Of a stretch of DNA of 24,281 nucleotides, positions 1 to 4,471 are shown in pieces. A program made the translations under genes and the position numbers. Position 1 is the first letter of the stretch. The number at the start of each line of letters is the position of its first letter. The notes beneath the pieces were generated by a model. It was given only the letters and a program-made list of their open reading frames with translations, ran no database searches and was not told where the DNA came from. Source of the DNA: a virus; the IMG/VR virus record IMGVR_UViG_3300025000_000412, positions 1-24,281 of that record; one strand, given 5' to 3'.

Positions 1-386
1 AGCTGATGCTTTACTGCAGTATCGTCAAACACCGGCATATTATCTGCTCTGGTAGCTGTAACGCTCGGCCACACATCGTTAATTTTTTCTTTAATAACGC
101 TCAGAAACTGCAACGGTACCACAAAATAAAATTCAATTTTCTGTTTTTCGATGTAGATAAAATAAGATATCTTAGAGCTTAGCGCCACGGAGTAATTAGA
201 AATTAGTATAAATTCCTTACCTAAGAAATTTGTAAATTTCTCGTCTGTTCGCTTAATGTTCTGAGCTATGTTTTTATATATGGAATTGATTGATTTTGCT
301 AGTTTGTGGGTGTTATTATTTTTTACCGAGTTATTAGGGGTTAATTTTAAATAAATATATTCCGGCCTAACAACACTAATCTTTAT
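1..386 (-). CDS. N-terminal part of a conjugation-associated ATPase-like protein (partial)
   Basis: The frame is open from about 395 to the left edge, about 128 residues, and is cut by the window end. The visible part begins KISVVRPEYIYLKLTPNNSV and continues with a segment rich in aromatic and beta-type residues (YFIYIEKQKIEFYFVVPLQF). This resembles the N-terminal region of large ATP-binding proteins encoded in conjugation clusters of Bacillota plasmids and integrative elements; no Walker motif is reached inside the window. No ATG is available. The strong ribosome site AGGGGGTG is 6 nt before an ATA at 384-386, while the in-frame GTG (393-395) lies inside that ribosome site. It starts just after the 399-620 gene, so the two are probably cotranslated. 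Family assignment is from remembered sequence style and is tentative. Confidence 0.6.
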   Translation of the reverse strand, partial: MKISVVRPEYIYLKLTPNNSVKNNNTHKLAKSINSIYKNIAQNIKRTDEKFTNFLGKEFILISNYSVALSSKISYFIYIEKQKIEFYFVVPLQFLSVIKEKINDVWPSVTATRADNMPVFDDTAVKHQ

Positions 387-398
387 TGCTGCCACCCC

Positions 399-620
399 CT
401 AACTCAAAATAGTTCTAATTATCGTATAACCAACAACCAGGATCCCAGTGCAGCGCATCCCCTTAGACCAGCCGGCAACATACAACAGCACTGAAATAGT
501 CCCACCGACCAAGGCTAGATTAAAACTAGTCGCTATTAACCAGTGTTGGAACCAAACCCAAGCTGAACTGAGCATAGATTTGAAAGCTTCGATAATAGCC
601 TCTTTAAGAGCTTCCTTCAA
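399..620 (-). CDS. Small two-helix membrane protein of the conjugation-like cluster
   Basis: A 73-residue protein with an amphipathic N-terminus (KEALKEAIIEAFKSML) and two predicted membrane helices (about residues 30-50 and 57-73). The start is a TTG whose first bases overlap the TGA stop of the upstream pilin-like gene (TTGA), with a GGGGGTG ribosome site about 9 nt before it, so translation is likely coupled. It sits between a pilin-like gene and an ATPase-like gene, a position usual for small integral membrane subunits of type IV secretion systems. No specific family is recognised; the role is inferred from context. Confidence 0.65.
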   Translation of the reverse strand: MKEALKEAIIEAFKSMLSSAWVWFQHWLIATSFNLALVGGTISVLLYVAGWSKGMRCTGILVVGYTIIRTILS

Positions 621-964
621 GAGTTAAACACCCCCTCAACCTGATCCAATACCCAGGGTAATCCAAGTAGCACAGCAAAACACATTAAATATGACCAAAA
701 ATGCTGTTTAGCTGCCGCAAAATCACCATTTAGGATAGATTGGATTGTGTCTATGCTACCTTTGACAACGATAACCCATTTGCCGATAGCACATAATTTT
801 GCATGTATCTTGTGACCACTGGCATTGATATCAGCAAAGGCCGTACCTGGATCAAGTAATATGGATGCTGCTACCGCATAGCCAACAGCAACATAGATTT
901 TTTTATTCCTCTCCAGGTGTTTAATAAGCCGACCAGTCTTACTTAGTCTAAAAACTATTACCAT
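617..964 (-). CDS. Pilin-like small secreted/membrane protein (VirB2/TrbC-type candidate)
   Basis: A 115-residue protein. The ATG at 962-964 is chosen over an upstream in-frame start because a GGAGGGAGGAA ribosome site lies about 7 nt before it. The N-terminus is basic, followed by a hydrophobic stretch ending in GTAFAD, which looks like a signal peptide with an AxA cleavage site near residue 44. A second amphipathic/hydrophobic segment follows (GKWVIVVKGSIDTIQSIL) and a C-terminal membrane helix (SYLMCFAVLLGLPWVL). A cleaved leader plus two hydrophobic helices in a short protein is the pattern of VirB2/TrbC pilins and of the small pilin-like proteins of Gram-positive conjugation systems. Its stop overlaps the start of the next gene. 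Function is inferred from architecture and neighbours. Confidence 0.6.
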   Translation of the reverse strand: MVIVFRLSKTGRLIKHLERNKKIYVAVGYAVAASILLDPGTAFADINASGHKIHAKLCAIGKWVIVVKGSIDTIQSILNGDFAAAKQHFWSYLMCFAVLLGLPWVLDQVEGVFNS

Positions 965-1049
965 AAAATAAATTCCTCCCTCCGATATAAAACAGGAATC
1001 TTTTTGACTTCCCGCGCATAAAGTGTTGTAACGCAACACAGTAGGCCAG

Positions 1050-1331
1050 CTATAACCTCCAGACCAGCTTATCCGGCTGGTTTTTTTGCTGTTCTGGAGC
1101 CGGTTTTTCCGGTTGTATTACACTGCATGACAGTATATTTTTCTCGGGCTCGGGCATTGTATTGCTTTGTATTACATTGTCTTTCGAGCTGGATAGGGAG
1201 TCGTTGCGGATGAGCCACCGAACAAATTTACTCATATCCATGTCGTATTGCAAAGACAGTTCTTTGATTCTTCTCTGACAATGCTCAATTAAGTTATCTG
1301 GAAGTCTGATAGTAACTATTTTGGTCTGTAT
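1050..1331 (-). CDS. Ribbon-helix-helix-like DNA-binding protein (likely AUA start)
   Basis: The frame is open from 1442, but the stretch before 1331 looks non-conserved and its ATG has no good ribosome site. A strong site, AAAGGGGGTG, lies 7 nt before an ATA at 1329-1331, giving a 93-residue protein. Its N-terminus reads TKIVTIRLPDNLIEHCQRR, a beta strand followed by helix as in ribbon-helix-helix (CopG/Arc-like) proteins, then a second helix (MSKFVRWLIRND). The C-terminal third is rich in Q, P, K and E and probably flexible. Such proteins often act as relaxosome accessory factors or plasmid repressors, which would suit the conjugation-like neighbours. Fold assignment is tentative; the start codon is unusual. 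Confidence 0.55.
   Translation of the reverse strand: MQTKIVTIRLPDNLIEHCQRRIKELSLQYDMDMSKFVRWLIRNDSLSSSKDNVIQSNTMPEPEKNILSCSVIQPEKPAPEQQKNQPDKLVWRL
1063..1088 (+). terminator. Plus-strand intrinsic terminator-like hairpin inside the 3' end of the RHH-like gene
   Basis: ACCAGC (1063-1068) pairs with GCTGGT (1076-1081) across a 7-nt loop and is followed by seven T on the plus strand. It overlaps the coding end of the minus-strand gene at 1050. No plus-strand gene is visible upstream, so it would only act on antisense transcription from the left; it may also be a coding coincidence. Confidence 0.45.
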
Positions 1332-1464
1332 GACGTTACACCCCCTTTGTAATACACGATGGTTAAAAAAATAATGCAGCTTTACTGCGCCCAACTTTCT
1401 GCCAGTCGAACGTTTTTGTTCTATACGCCTAACATATGACATGCAACTTGTCCAATATTCGCAT

Positions 1465-1497
1465 AAAAATAAAAAAGCCGAAGGAAATTATTCCCCG
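1465..1497 (-). terminator. Intrinsic terminator after the XRE regulator
   Basis: On the minus strand GCCGGGGAA pairs imperfectly with TTTCCTTCGGC and is followed by TTTTTTATTTTT. It overlaps the stop codon of the XRE gene at 1488. Confidence 0.7.
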
Positions 1498-1868
1498 GCA
1501 ATGTAAAATAACTCGTCTAATGTGCAATGCGTGGCCCTGGCCATTAACATAGCTGTGGTTATTGTTGTGTCATAGTGTCCGTTGAGTAATTGGTTTAGGT
1601 ATGAGCGACTAACACCGGTTTCTTTTGCCACCTGCTCTTGTGTTTTTCCTGATAGCTTAACAGCTTCCTTAATACGGTTCTTGACTACAATATTGCTCTT
1701 TGTAATCGGTCTGTGGTTTCTGGTTCTTCTAAGTGGCTTTAACCAGTCATCAATAATTTGATGTAAAAACAGCTCTTCCGTTAACTCAGGATTTAAGGCT
1801 TTTGCTTTTTTATGTATGGCCGTTAATACCTCTATAATGTCTGGCGGCAAATTCAATTTATTCAGCAC
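1488..1868 (-). CDS. XRE-family helix-turn-helix regulator
   Basis: A 126-residue protein. The C-terminal half is a clear lambda-repressor-type HTH (KLSGKTQEQVAKETGVSRS, then YLNQLLNGH, about residues 73-100), ending with TLDELFYIAGE, a common ending of HTH_3 domains. The N-terminal 60 residues are helical and charged and may mediate oligomerisation. The start is GTG, with GGGGGTG five bases before it. It is divergent from the small plus-strand gene at 1936, sharing a 67-bp intergenic region, and is separated from the RHH-like gene by a terminator. It probably regulates the adjacent promoter region and perhaps the conjugation-like genes. It lacks a protease-type C-terminal domain, so it is not a LexA/CI-like self-cleaving repressor. 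Confidence 0.85.
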   Translation of the reverse strand: MLNKLNLPPDIIEVLTAIHKKAKALNPELTEELFLHQIIDDWLKPLRRTRNHRPITKSNIVVKNRIKEAVKLSGKTQEQVAKETGVSRSYLNQLLNGHYDTTITTAMLMARATHCTLDELFYIAGE

Positions 1869-1935
1869 AACAACACCCCCATGTTAGGTATATGCAACAA
1901 GCTTTTAGTAAATACTATGGCCGGAGGTGTTTATT

Positions 1936-2067
1936 ATGCTTTCATTGTTAGATACGCACAAACTTAAAGGCAAGGTTTACGATCGGGATGAATACGACAT
2001 CAACCGGGCCGCCAAGGACATAGCTGATAAGACTAAAAAAGCCGCTGAAAACACCAAGAAGCAGTAA
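1936..2067 (+). CDS. Small 43-residue hypothetical protein
   Basis: ATG at 1936 is preceded by GGAGGTG with a 6-nt gap and the frame ends in TAA at 2065. The 43-residue product is basic and helical (HKLKGKVYDRDEYDINRAAK, then a K/A/D-rich tail), with no membrane segment. An intrinsic terminator overlaps its stop, so this is a complete one-gene transcription unit. It is divergent from the XRE gene. I do not recognise the family. The evidence that it is real is the ribosome site, the terminator and the protein-like composition. Confidence 0.7.
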   Translation: MLSLLDTHKLKGKVYDRDEYDINRAAKDIADKTKKAAENTKKQ

Positions 2068-2093
2068 GGCCACAACTGCCCTACTGCTTTTTT
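2059..2093 (+). terminator. Intrinsic terminator of the 43-residue gene
   Basis: AGCAGTAAGGC pairs with GCCCTACTGCT, with short bulges, and is followed by six or more T on the plus strand. Confidence 0.8.
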
Positions 2094-2145
2094 GCGTTAC
2101 TCTTAACTTCGTTAATGCGTTACTCAAAAGCTATTCGGTAACTCT

Positions 2146-2167
2146 GTGGAATATTCCACGTGAAATA
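2146..2167. promoter_or_regulatory. Overlapping palindromes including a parS-like 16-mer
   Basis: GTGGAATATTCCAC (2146-2159) is a perfect 14-bp palindrome. It overlaps TATTCCACGTGAAATA (2152-2167), a near-perfect palindrome with a CACGTG core. The same 16-mer occurs, inverted, at 6001-6016. It resembles the bacterial parS consensus TGTTTCACGTGAAACA at 12-13 of 16 positions. The rest of 2068-2203 shows no gene. Confidence 0.5.
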
Positions 2168-2180
2168 ATTTTGGGCAAAA

Positions 2181-2204
2181 TAAAAAACCCTCCAACAAGA
2201 GGGC
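2181..2204 (-). terminator. Intrinsic terminator of the small membrane protein/HTH operon
   Basis: On the minus strand CCCTC-TTGTTG-GAGGG is followed by TTTTTTATTTT. It begins right after the stop codon of the HTH gene at 2204. Confidence 0.8.
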
Positions 2205-2443
2205 TAATCATACGGCCTATACTTCTTCTTCAGTTCCGCTGCTTCCTTTTTCCTTGCTTCAACCTCAGAACGCAAAAACAATTTAACAGCTTTAAACTCC
2301 TTGATCGGTTTTAGTTTGCCGTTCTGAGCCAATGTATTGAGCGCCTGCCGGGTAATCCCCAGAAGCTCTAAGGCTTCCGAGGTAATCAAAACTTCTCTAG
2401 CAAGGAACTGGCGTAATTCTTCATCTGTCTTAAAAGGGTTCAT
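2204..2443 (-). CDS. Small HTH (excisionase/MerR-like) DNA-binding protein
   Basis: A 79-residue protein with a winged-helix-type HTH: VLITSEALELLGITRQALN, then LAQNGKLKPIKEFKAVKLFL where the wing would be, and a charged helical C-terminus (RSEVEARKKEAAELKKKYRP). The layout resembles small phage DNA-binding proteins related to excisionases. The ATG overlaps the stop of the upstream membrane-protein gene by one base (TAATG) and has an AGGAGG site, so translation is coupled. It is the last gene of an operon that starts at the 2882-2910 promoter. It could be an excisionase or a local repressor; the sequence does not decide. Confidence 0.75.
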   Translation of the reverse strand: MNPFKTDEELRQFLAREVLITSEALELLGITRQALNTLAQNGKLKPIKEFKAVKLFLRSEVEARKKEAAELKKKYRPYD

Positions 2444-2682
2444 TATGATTGCCTCCTACTTACAAAATACTTAATAACCAATACGATCCCCAGCACAACC
2501 AATAGGCCGTCCCAAATACTCTGTAGAACGCCTCCGAAAGGCCACTGGCGGAACGGCAAGTAACAAAGAATTGACAATGCTAATAAGTAGTCTGAATTTA
2601 ACTTCCTAAACCATTTCATTTTAAGCAGGGAGTGTGTTATAATTTTTTTTGGGAGGGGTGGTTTCCCACCCCAGTGGCTCAC
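2443..2682 (-). CDS. Small membrane protein, unknown function
   Basis: Open from a GTG at 2680-2682 that overlaps the stop of the previous small gene (GTGA), giving 79 residues; an internal ATG at 2619 would give 58. The C-terminal half has two hydrophobic segments (LLALSILCYLPF and LLVVLGIVLVIKYFV) and a basic end. A perfect hairpin, GGGGTGG-GAAA-CCACCCC, lies a few bases after the GTG and could affect translation. Small tandem membrane proteins next to phage regulators are sometimes accessory holins or exclusion proteins, but nothing here proves either. The start choice is uncertain. Confidence 0.6.
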   Translation of the reverse strand: MSHWGGKPPLPKKIITHSLLKMKWFRKLNSDYLLALSILCYLPFRQWPFGGVLQSIWDGLLVVLGIVLVIKYFVSRRQS

Positions 2683-2855
2683 TTCCGCTTGCGCTTACCA
2701 GGCTTTTTGCGGTTGTGGGCTTTTCCTTTTTCCCGCTCAGCTCGTCTCTTCTCAATTTTCTCCATTAGTACGACTGTTTTTTCGATTATTGTTAGTGTTG
2801 TTGCTAAGATTCCTAGTAGGATTAGTAGCATCCTTAGCTTTATCTCGTCTAACAC
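2679..2855 (-). CDS. 58-residue membrane protein with strongly basic tail
   Basis: Starts at GTG 2853-2855, with AAAGGGGGTG eight bases upstream, and ends in TGA at 2679. One N-terminal membrane helix (MLLILLGILATTLTIIEKTV) is followed by a short charged helix and a tail made almost only of K, R, N, H and P. It is the first gene after a strong promoter at 2882-2910 and overlaps the next gene by four bases. The single-helix, positive-inside design suggests an inner-membrane peptide with a cytoplasmic basic tail. No family recognised. Confidence 0.65.
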   Translation of the reverse strand: MLDEIKLRMLLILLGILATTLTIIEKTVVLMEKIEKRRAEREKGKAHNRKKPGKRKRK

Positions 2856-2881
2856 TCCCCGTTCACCCCCTTTCTGTATTT

Positions 2882-2910
2882 ATTATACCATACCCATTTA
2901 CTATAGTCAA
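2882..2910 (-). promoter_or_regulatory. Strong sigma-A type promoter
   Basis: On the minus strand TTGACT (2905-2910), a 17-bp spacer and TATAAT (2882-2887) match the consensus at 11 of 12 positions. It drives the operon 2855 to 2204. Confidence 0.85.
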
Positions 2911-2913
2911 CAG

Positions 2914-2940
2914 ATATTTAACTAATATTTAACTAATATT
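2914..2940. repeat. Tandem 11-bp repeat upstream of the promoter
   Basis: ATATTTAACTA occurs twice head to tail (2914-2924, 2925-2935), followed by a partial ATATT. The period is about one helical turn and the repeat abuts the -35 box at 2905, so it could be an UP-element or a cooperative operator. Confidence 0.7.
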
Positions 2941-2953
2941 CATTAAGAAATAA

Positions 2954-2984
2954 TAAAAAAGCCAGTATTTTACCTGGCTTTTTC
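2954..2984 (-). terminator. Bidirectional intrinsic terminator after the zinc-finger gene
   Basis: AGCCAG (2960-2965) and CTGGCT (2974-2979) form the stem, with a T-run on either strand. It separates the two leftward operons. Confidence 0.8.
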
Positions 2985-3224
2985 TGTGGCGTGCCGATTC
3001 CTAAAATATTCCCGGCACCTGCTGCAGTATGTGATTTTGTCTTTCGTGTGGTGAGTGGATACGGGGTAATCCATCTCGCCACCGCATTGGGGACACAAGC
3101 CGGCAAGTGCCCTATCAAGCCTGAGTTTCCTTTGGCGCATCCGGTACCTGCATTGGGTGCAGCAGTACAGGTGTCTTTTACTTCTGGGTGCAAAGCTTTT
3201 GCCGCAGGAAGGGCAATTCCTCAC
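2970..3224 (-). CDS. Small multi-zinc-finger protein
   Basis: An 84-residue protein with three cysteine pairs: CPSC (residues 4-7), CCTQC (about 21-25) and CPQC (about 44-47), plus CSRC (about 67-70). This would form two zinc ribbons. The spacing between pairs is rich in R and K (RSKRHLYCC, RYRMRQRKLRLDR), consistent with nucleic-acid binding. The GTG start (3222-3224) overlaps the TGA of the frameshift-encoded HTH domain upstream, and an AGAGGGGTG site lies just before it, so its translation may partly depend on ribosomes that have frameshifted. A terminator overlaps its stop. Function is unknown; similar small zinc-ribbon proteins are common in phage accessory operons. Confidence 0.8.
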   Translation of the reverse strand: MRNCPSCGKSFAPRSKRHLYCCTQCRYRMRQRKLRLDRALAGLCPQCGGEMDYPVSTHHTKDKITYCSRCREYFRNRHATEKAR

Positions 3225-3397
3225 TCAGCTTCACCCCTCTGTCCGTAAACTCTTTCCATCCCTGCTAGTGTGACCAACCATGTGCCGCCTGATTTGCGTG
3301 CTTCGTGTGGGAGAAATCTACCACCGTTTAGACAGGCAACCTTCACTGTGCTTGAACCGAGCCCCCAAAGCTCTGCGGCTTCGGAGGCAGTGACTAC
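3221..3397 (-). CDS. Helix-turn-helix domain in the -1 frame, no start codon of its own
   Basis: This 58-codon open stretch encodes a clear DNA-binding domain: VVTASEAAELWGLGSSTVKV (HTH), then a wing-like segment with ARKSGGTWLVTLAGMERVYG. The pattern is that of small phage and Bacillota HTH proteins. The frame has no ATG, GTG or TTG before the domain back to an in-frame stop. It is exactly the frame reached by a -1 shift at the heptamer G GGA AAG (3397-3403), the last two codons before the stop of the upstream gene. The natural product is therefore probably the 166-residue fusion 3221..3720. A lost base in the G3A3 run is the alternative. Confidence 0.75.
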   Translation of the reverse strand, partial: VVTASEAAELWGLGSSTVKVACLNGGRFLPHEARKSGGTWLVTLAGMERVYGQRGEAE

Positions 3398-3418
3398 TTT
3401 CCCAGCGCGTATTCCTCT
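3361..3418 (-). promoter_or_regulatory. Programmed -1 frameshift signal: internal SD, slippery heptamer, hairpin
   Basis: On the minus strand, in order: AGAGGA (3413-3418), a 9-nt spacer, the heptamer G GGA AAG (3397-3403) in the X XXY YYZ phase of the zero frame, the TAG stop directly after, an 8-nt spacer, then GCCTCCGAAGC (3378-3388), a 6-nt loop and GCTTTGGGGGC (3361-3371). The stem has 11 pairs including two G-U. The heptamer is that of the lambda G/T shift; the three-part layout is that of dnaX. Confidence 0.75.
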
Positions 3419-3720
3419 TGTGCGGACTTATATTTAAGGCGCTTTTCTTCTGCTAGTTTGCGCTGCCCCTCATCCCAGGTTAAAGTATTTTCGCTAAGAG
3501 GTTCTTTTGCTGATTCGGCCAACTCGGCTAACTCAGTATTGTATTCCTTTTCCAGTACAAGCATTGCTTCAAAAGAAATCTCTTCTGTAAGACCTGCAAA
3601 TGCGCTAAAATCTTCTCTCACTGAGGCTTCGCCACAATCTAGACTACCTTTAAATCCATCCTCTAGCATTTCCTCGCTCACCTTGCGCCAATTTTTATAC
3701 TGCTCTATTAAGTTTTTCAT
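3394..3720 (-). CDS. 108-residue hypothetical protein, frame-0 product of a frameshifted regulator
   Basis: ATG at 3718-3720 with GGAGGG seven bases upstream. The product is acidic and largely helical (IEQYKNWRKVSEEML, then an acidic middle FAGLTEEISFEAMLVLEKEY, then a K/E-rich helix), with no membrane segment or metal site. I do not recognise a family for this part alone. It ends ...YALGK with the slippery heptamer G GGA AAG immediately before TAG; a -1 shift would append the 58-residue HTH domain, giving 166 residues. Unshifted product would lack DNA binding and could be a partner or competitor of the longer form. It is the first gene after a near-perfect promoter with two operators, so it may be autoregulated. 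Confidence 0.75.
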   Translation of the reverse strand: MKNLIEQYKNWRKVSEEMLEDGFKGSLDCGEASVREDFSAFAGLTEEISFEAMLVLEKEYNTELAELAESAKEPLSENTLTWDEGQRKLAEEKRLKYKSAQEEYALGK

Positions 3721-3747
3721 TCAATCGCCCTCCTGGCTGTTTTTTCT

Positions 3748-3802
3748 TGACGTTTTCGTCATCTCTTGTACTTATTATATCATGACGAATTCGTTATGTC
3801 AA
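3748..3802 (-). promoter_or_regulatory. Consensus promoter with two palindromic operators
   Basis: On the minus strand TTGACA (3797-3802), a 17-bp spacer and TATAAT (3774-3779) are a perfect sigma-A match. Two 14-bp sites of the form TGACGAANNCGTCA follow: TGACGAATTCGTTA (3783-3796, inside the spacer) and TGACGTTTTCGTCA (3748-3761, just past the start point). Centres are 35 bp apart. A dimeric repressor bound to both would block the promoter. Confidence 0.8.
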
Positions 3803-3929
3803 CGCATTTTAAAAGGTTTACAAAATTAAATAACCTAGCAAATACGTGGCTTGAGTGGTTTTAATGTAAAAAGTCTTTTAAAAAATAAAATATTTCTGAT
3901 ATAGTTAAGGAAAAGGGAGGCTGATAACG

Positions 3930-4388
3930 TTGGCCAAAAGATACACACCAGAATGGTCAGAAAAGATAGTAGCAACCAGGCGCAAGAATAACAGCTATGG
4001 ACATACGGAAGAGAGTAAGGACAAAATAAGACTTGCCAAGTTAGGAAAGAAGAGAGATAAACCTTCTCCGATTGCGGGTAGAAAATATTCTATATTACAT
4101 AAGGAACGCATAGCAGAAGGTCATAAGGGATTAGTGTTGTCGGAAGAGACTAGGGTAAAAATAGCCCATAGACCAAACCCAGTGAAAGGATCGGAGCATC
4201 CACACGCTGCACTAAGCGAGCAGCAAGTAAGAGAGATATTTGGTCTTTATGCTAGGGGAGAAGCAACCCAAAAGGATTTAGCTGGTAAGTATAAGGTTAG
4301 CCGTGGCGCAATCACAGGAATAGTTCACGGCTATACGTGGAACCATGTTACTGGCTTGCCTATCCGGGGTAGGAAATATAAGACCTAG
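3930..4388 (+). CDS. NUMOD3-repeat/HTH protein, homing-endonuclease-like but without a nuclease domain
   Basis: A 152-residue, very basic protein on the plus strand, against the direction of nearly all other genes. It starts at TTG with AAGGGAGG nine bases upstream. It contains NUMOD3-like modules: HTEESKDKIRLAKLGKK (residues 25-41), a degenerate copy near 49-67 and LSEETRVKIAHRPNP (70-84). The C-terminus (95-140) is an HTH (LYARGEATQKDLAGKYKVSR, then GYTWNHV) of the type at the end of phage HNH and GIY-YIG homing endonucleases. No HNH or GIY-YIG catalytic motif is present. It is likely a DNA-binding remnant of a free-standing homing endonuclease or a moron regulator. It converges on the amidase gene. 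Confidence 0.8.
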   Translation: MAKRYTPEWSEKIVATRRKNNSYGHTEESKDKIRLAKLGKKRDKPSPIAGRKYSILHKERIAEGHKGLVLSEETRVKIAHRPNPVKGSEHPHAALSEQQVREIFGLYARGEATQKDLAGKYKVSRGAITGIVHGYTWNHVTGLPIRGRKYKT

Positions 4389-4400
4389 TCTGGACAAAAT

Positions 4401-4427
4401 AAAAAAGCCCCACCACAAGGGCAGGGC
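4401..4427 (-). terminator. Intrinsic terminator of the lysis genes
   Basis: On the minus strand GCCC-loop-GGGGC is followed by TTTTTTATTTT. It lies between the convergent amidase and NUMOD3 genes. Confidence 0.65.
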
Positions 4428-4471
4428 ATGAAGGTAATTCGCGTATGTTATTTTTACAGGCTTAGCCTGGG

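Noticed and set aside
965-1039. N-terminal extension of the pilin-like gene
   Set aside because: The in-frame start at 1039 has no ribosome site, while the ATG at 964 has a strong one followed by a typical basic signal-peptide start.
2632-2925. 97-residue plus-strand frame
   Set aside because: It covers two coupled minus-strand genes and their promoter; its start is not preceded by a ribosome site.
2933-3193. 86-residue frame overlapping the zinc-finger gene
   Set aside because: The alternative frame 2970-3224 has four cysteine pairs, a coupled GTG start and ribosome site, so this one is a shadow.
3221-3397. Independent initiation of the HTH domain
   Set aside because: There is no ATG, GTG, TTG or CTG in that frame between the in-frame stop and the domain, and the SD-like AGAGGA is at the distance expected of a frameshift stimulator.
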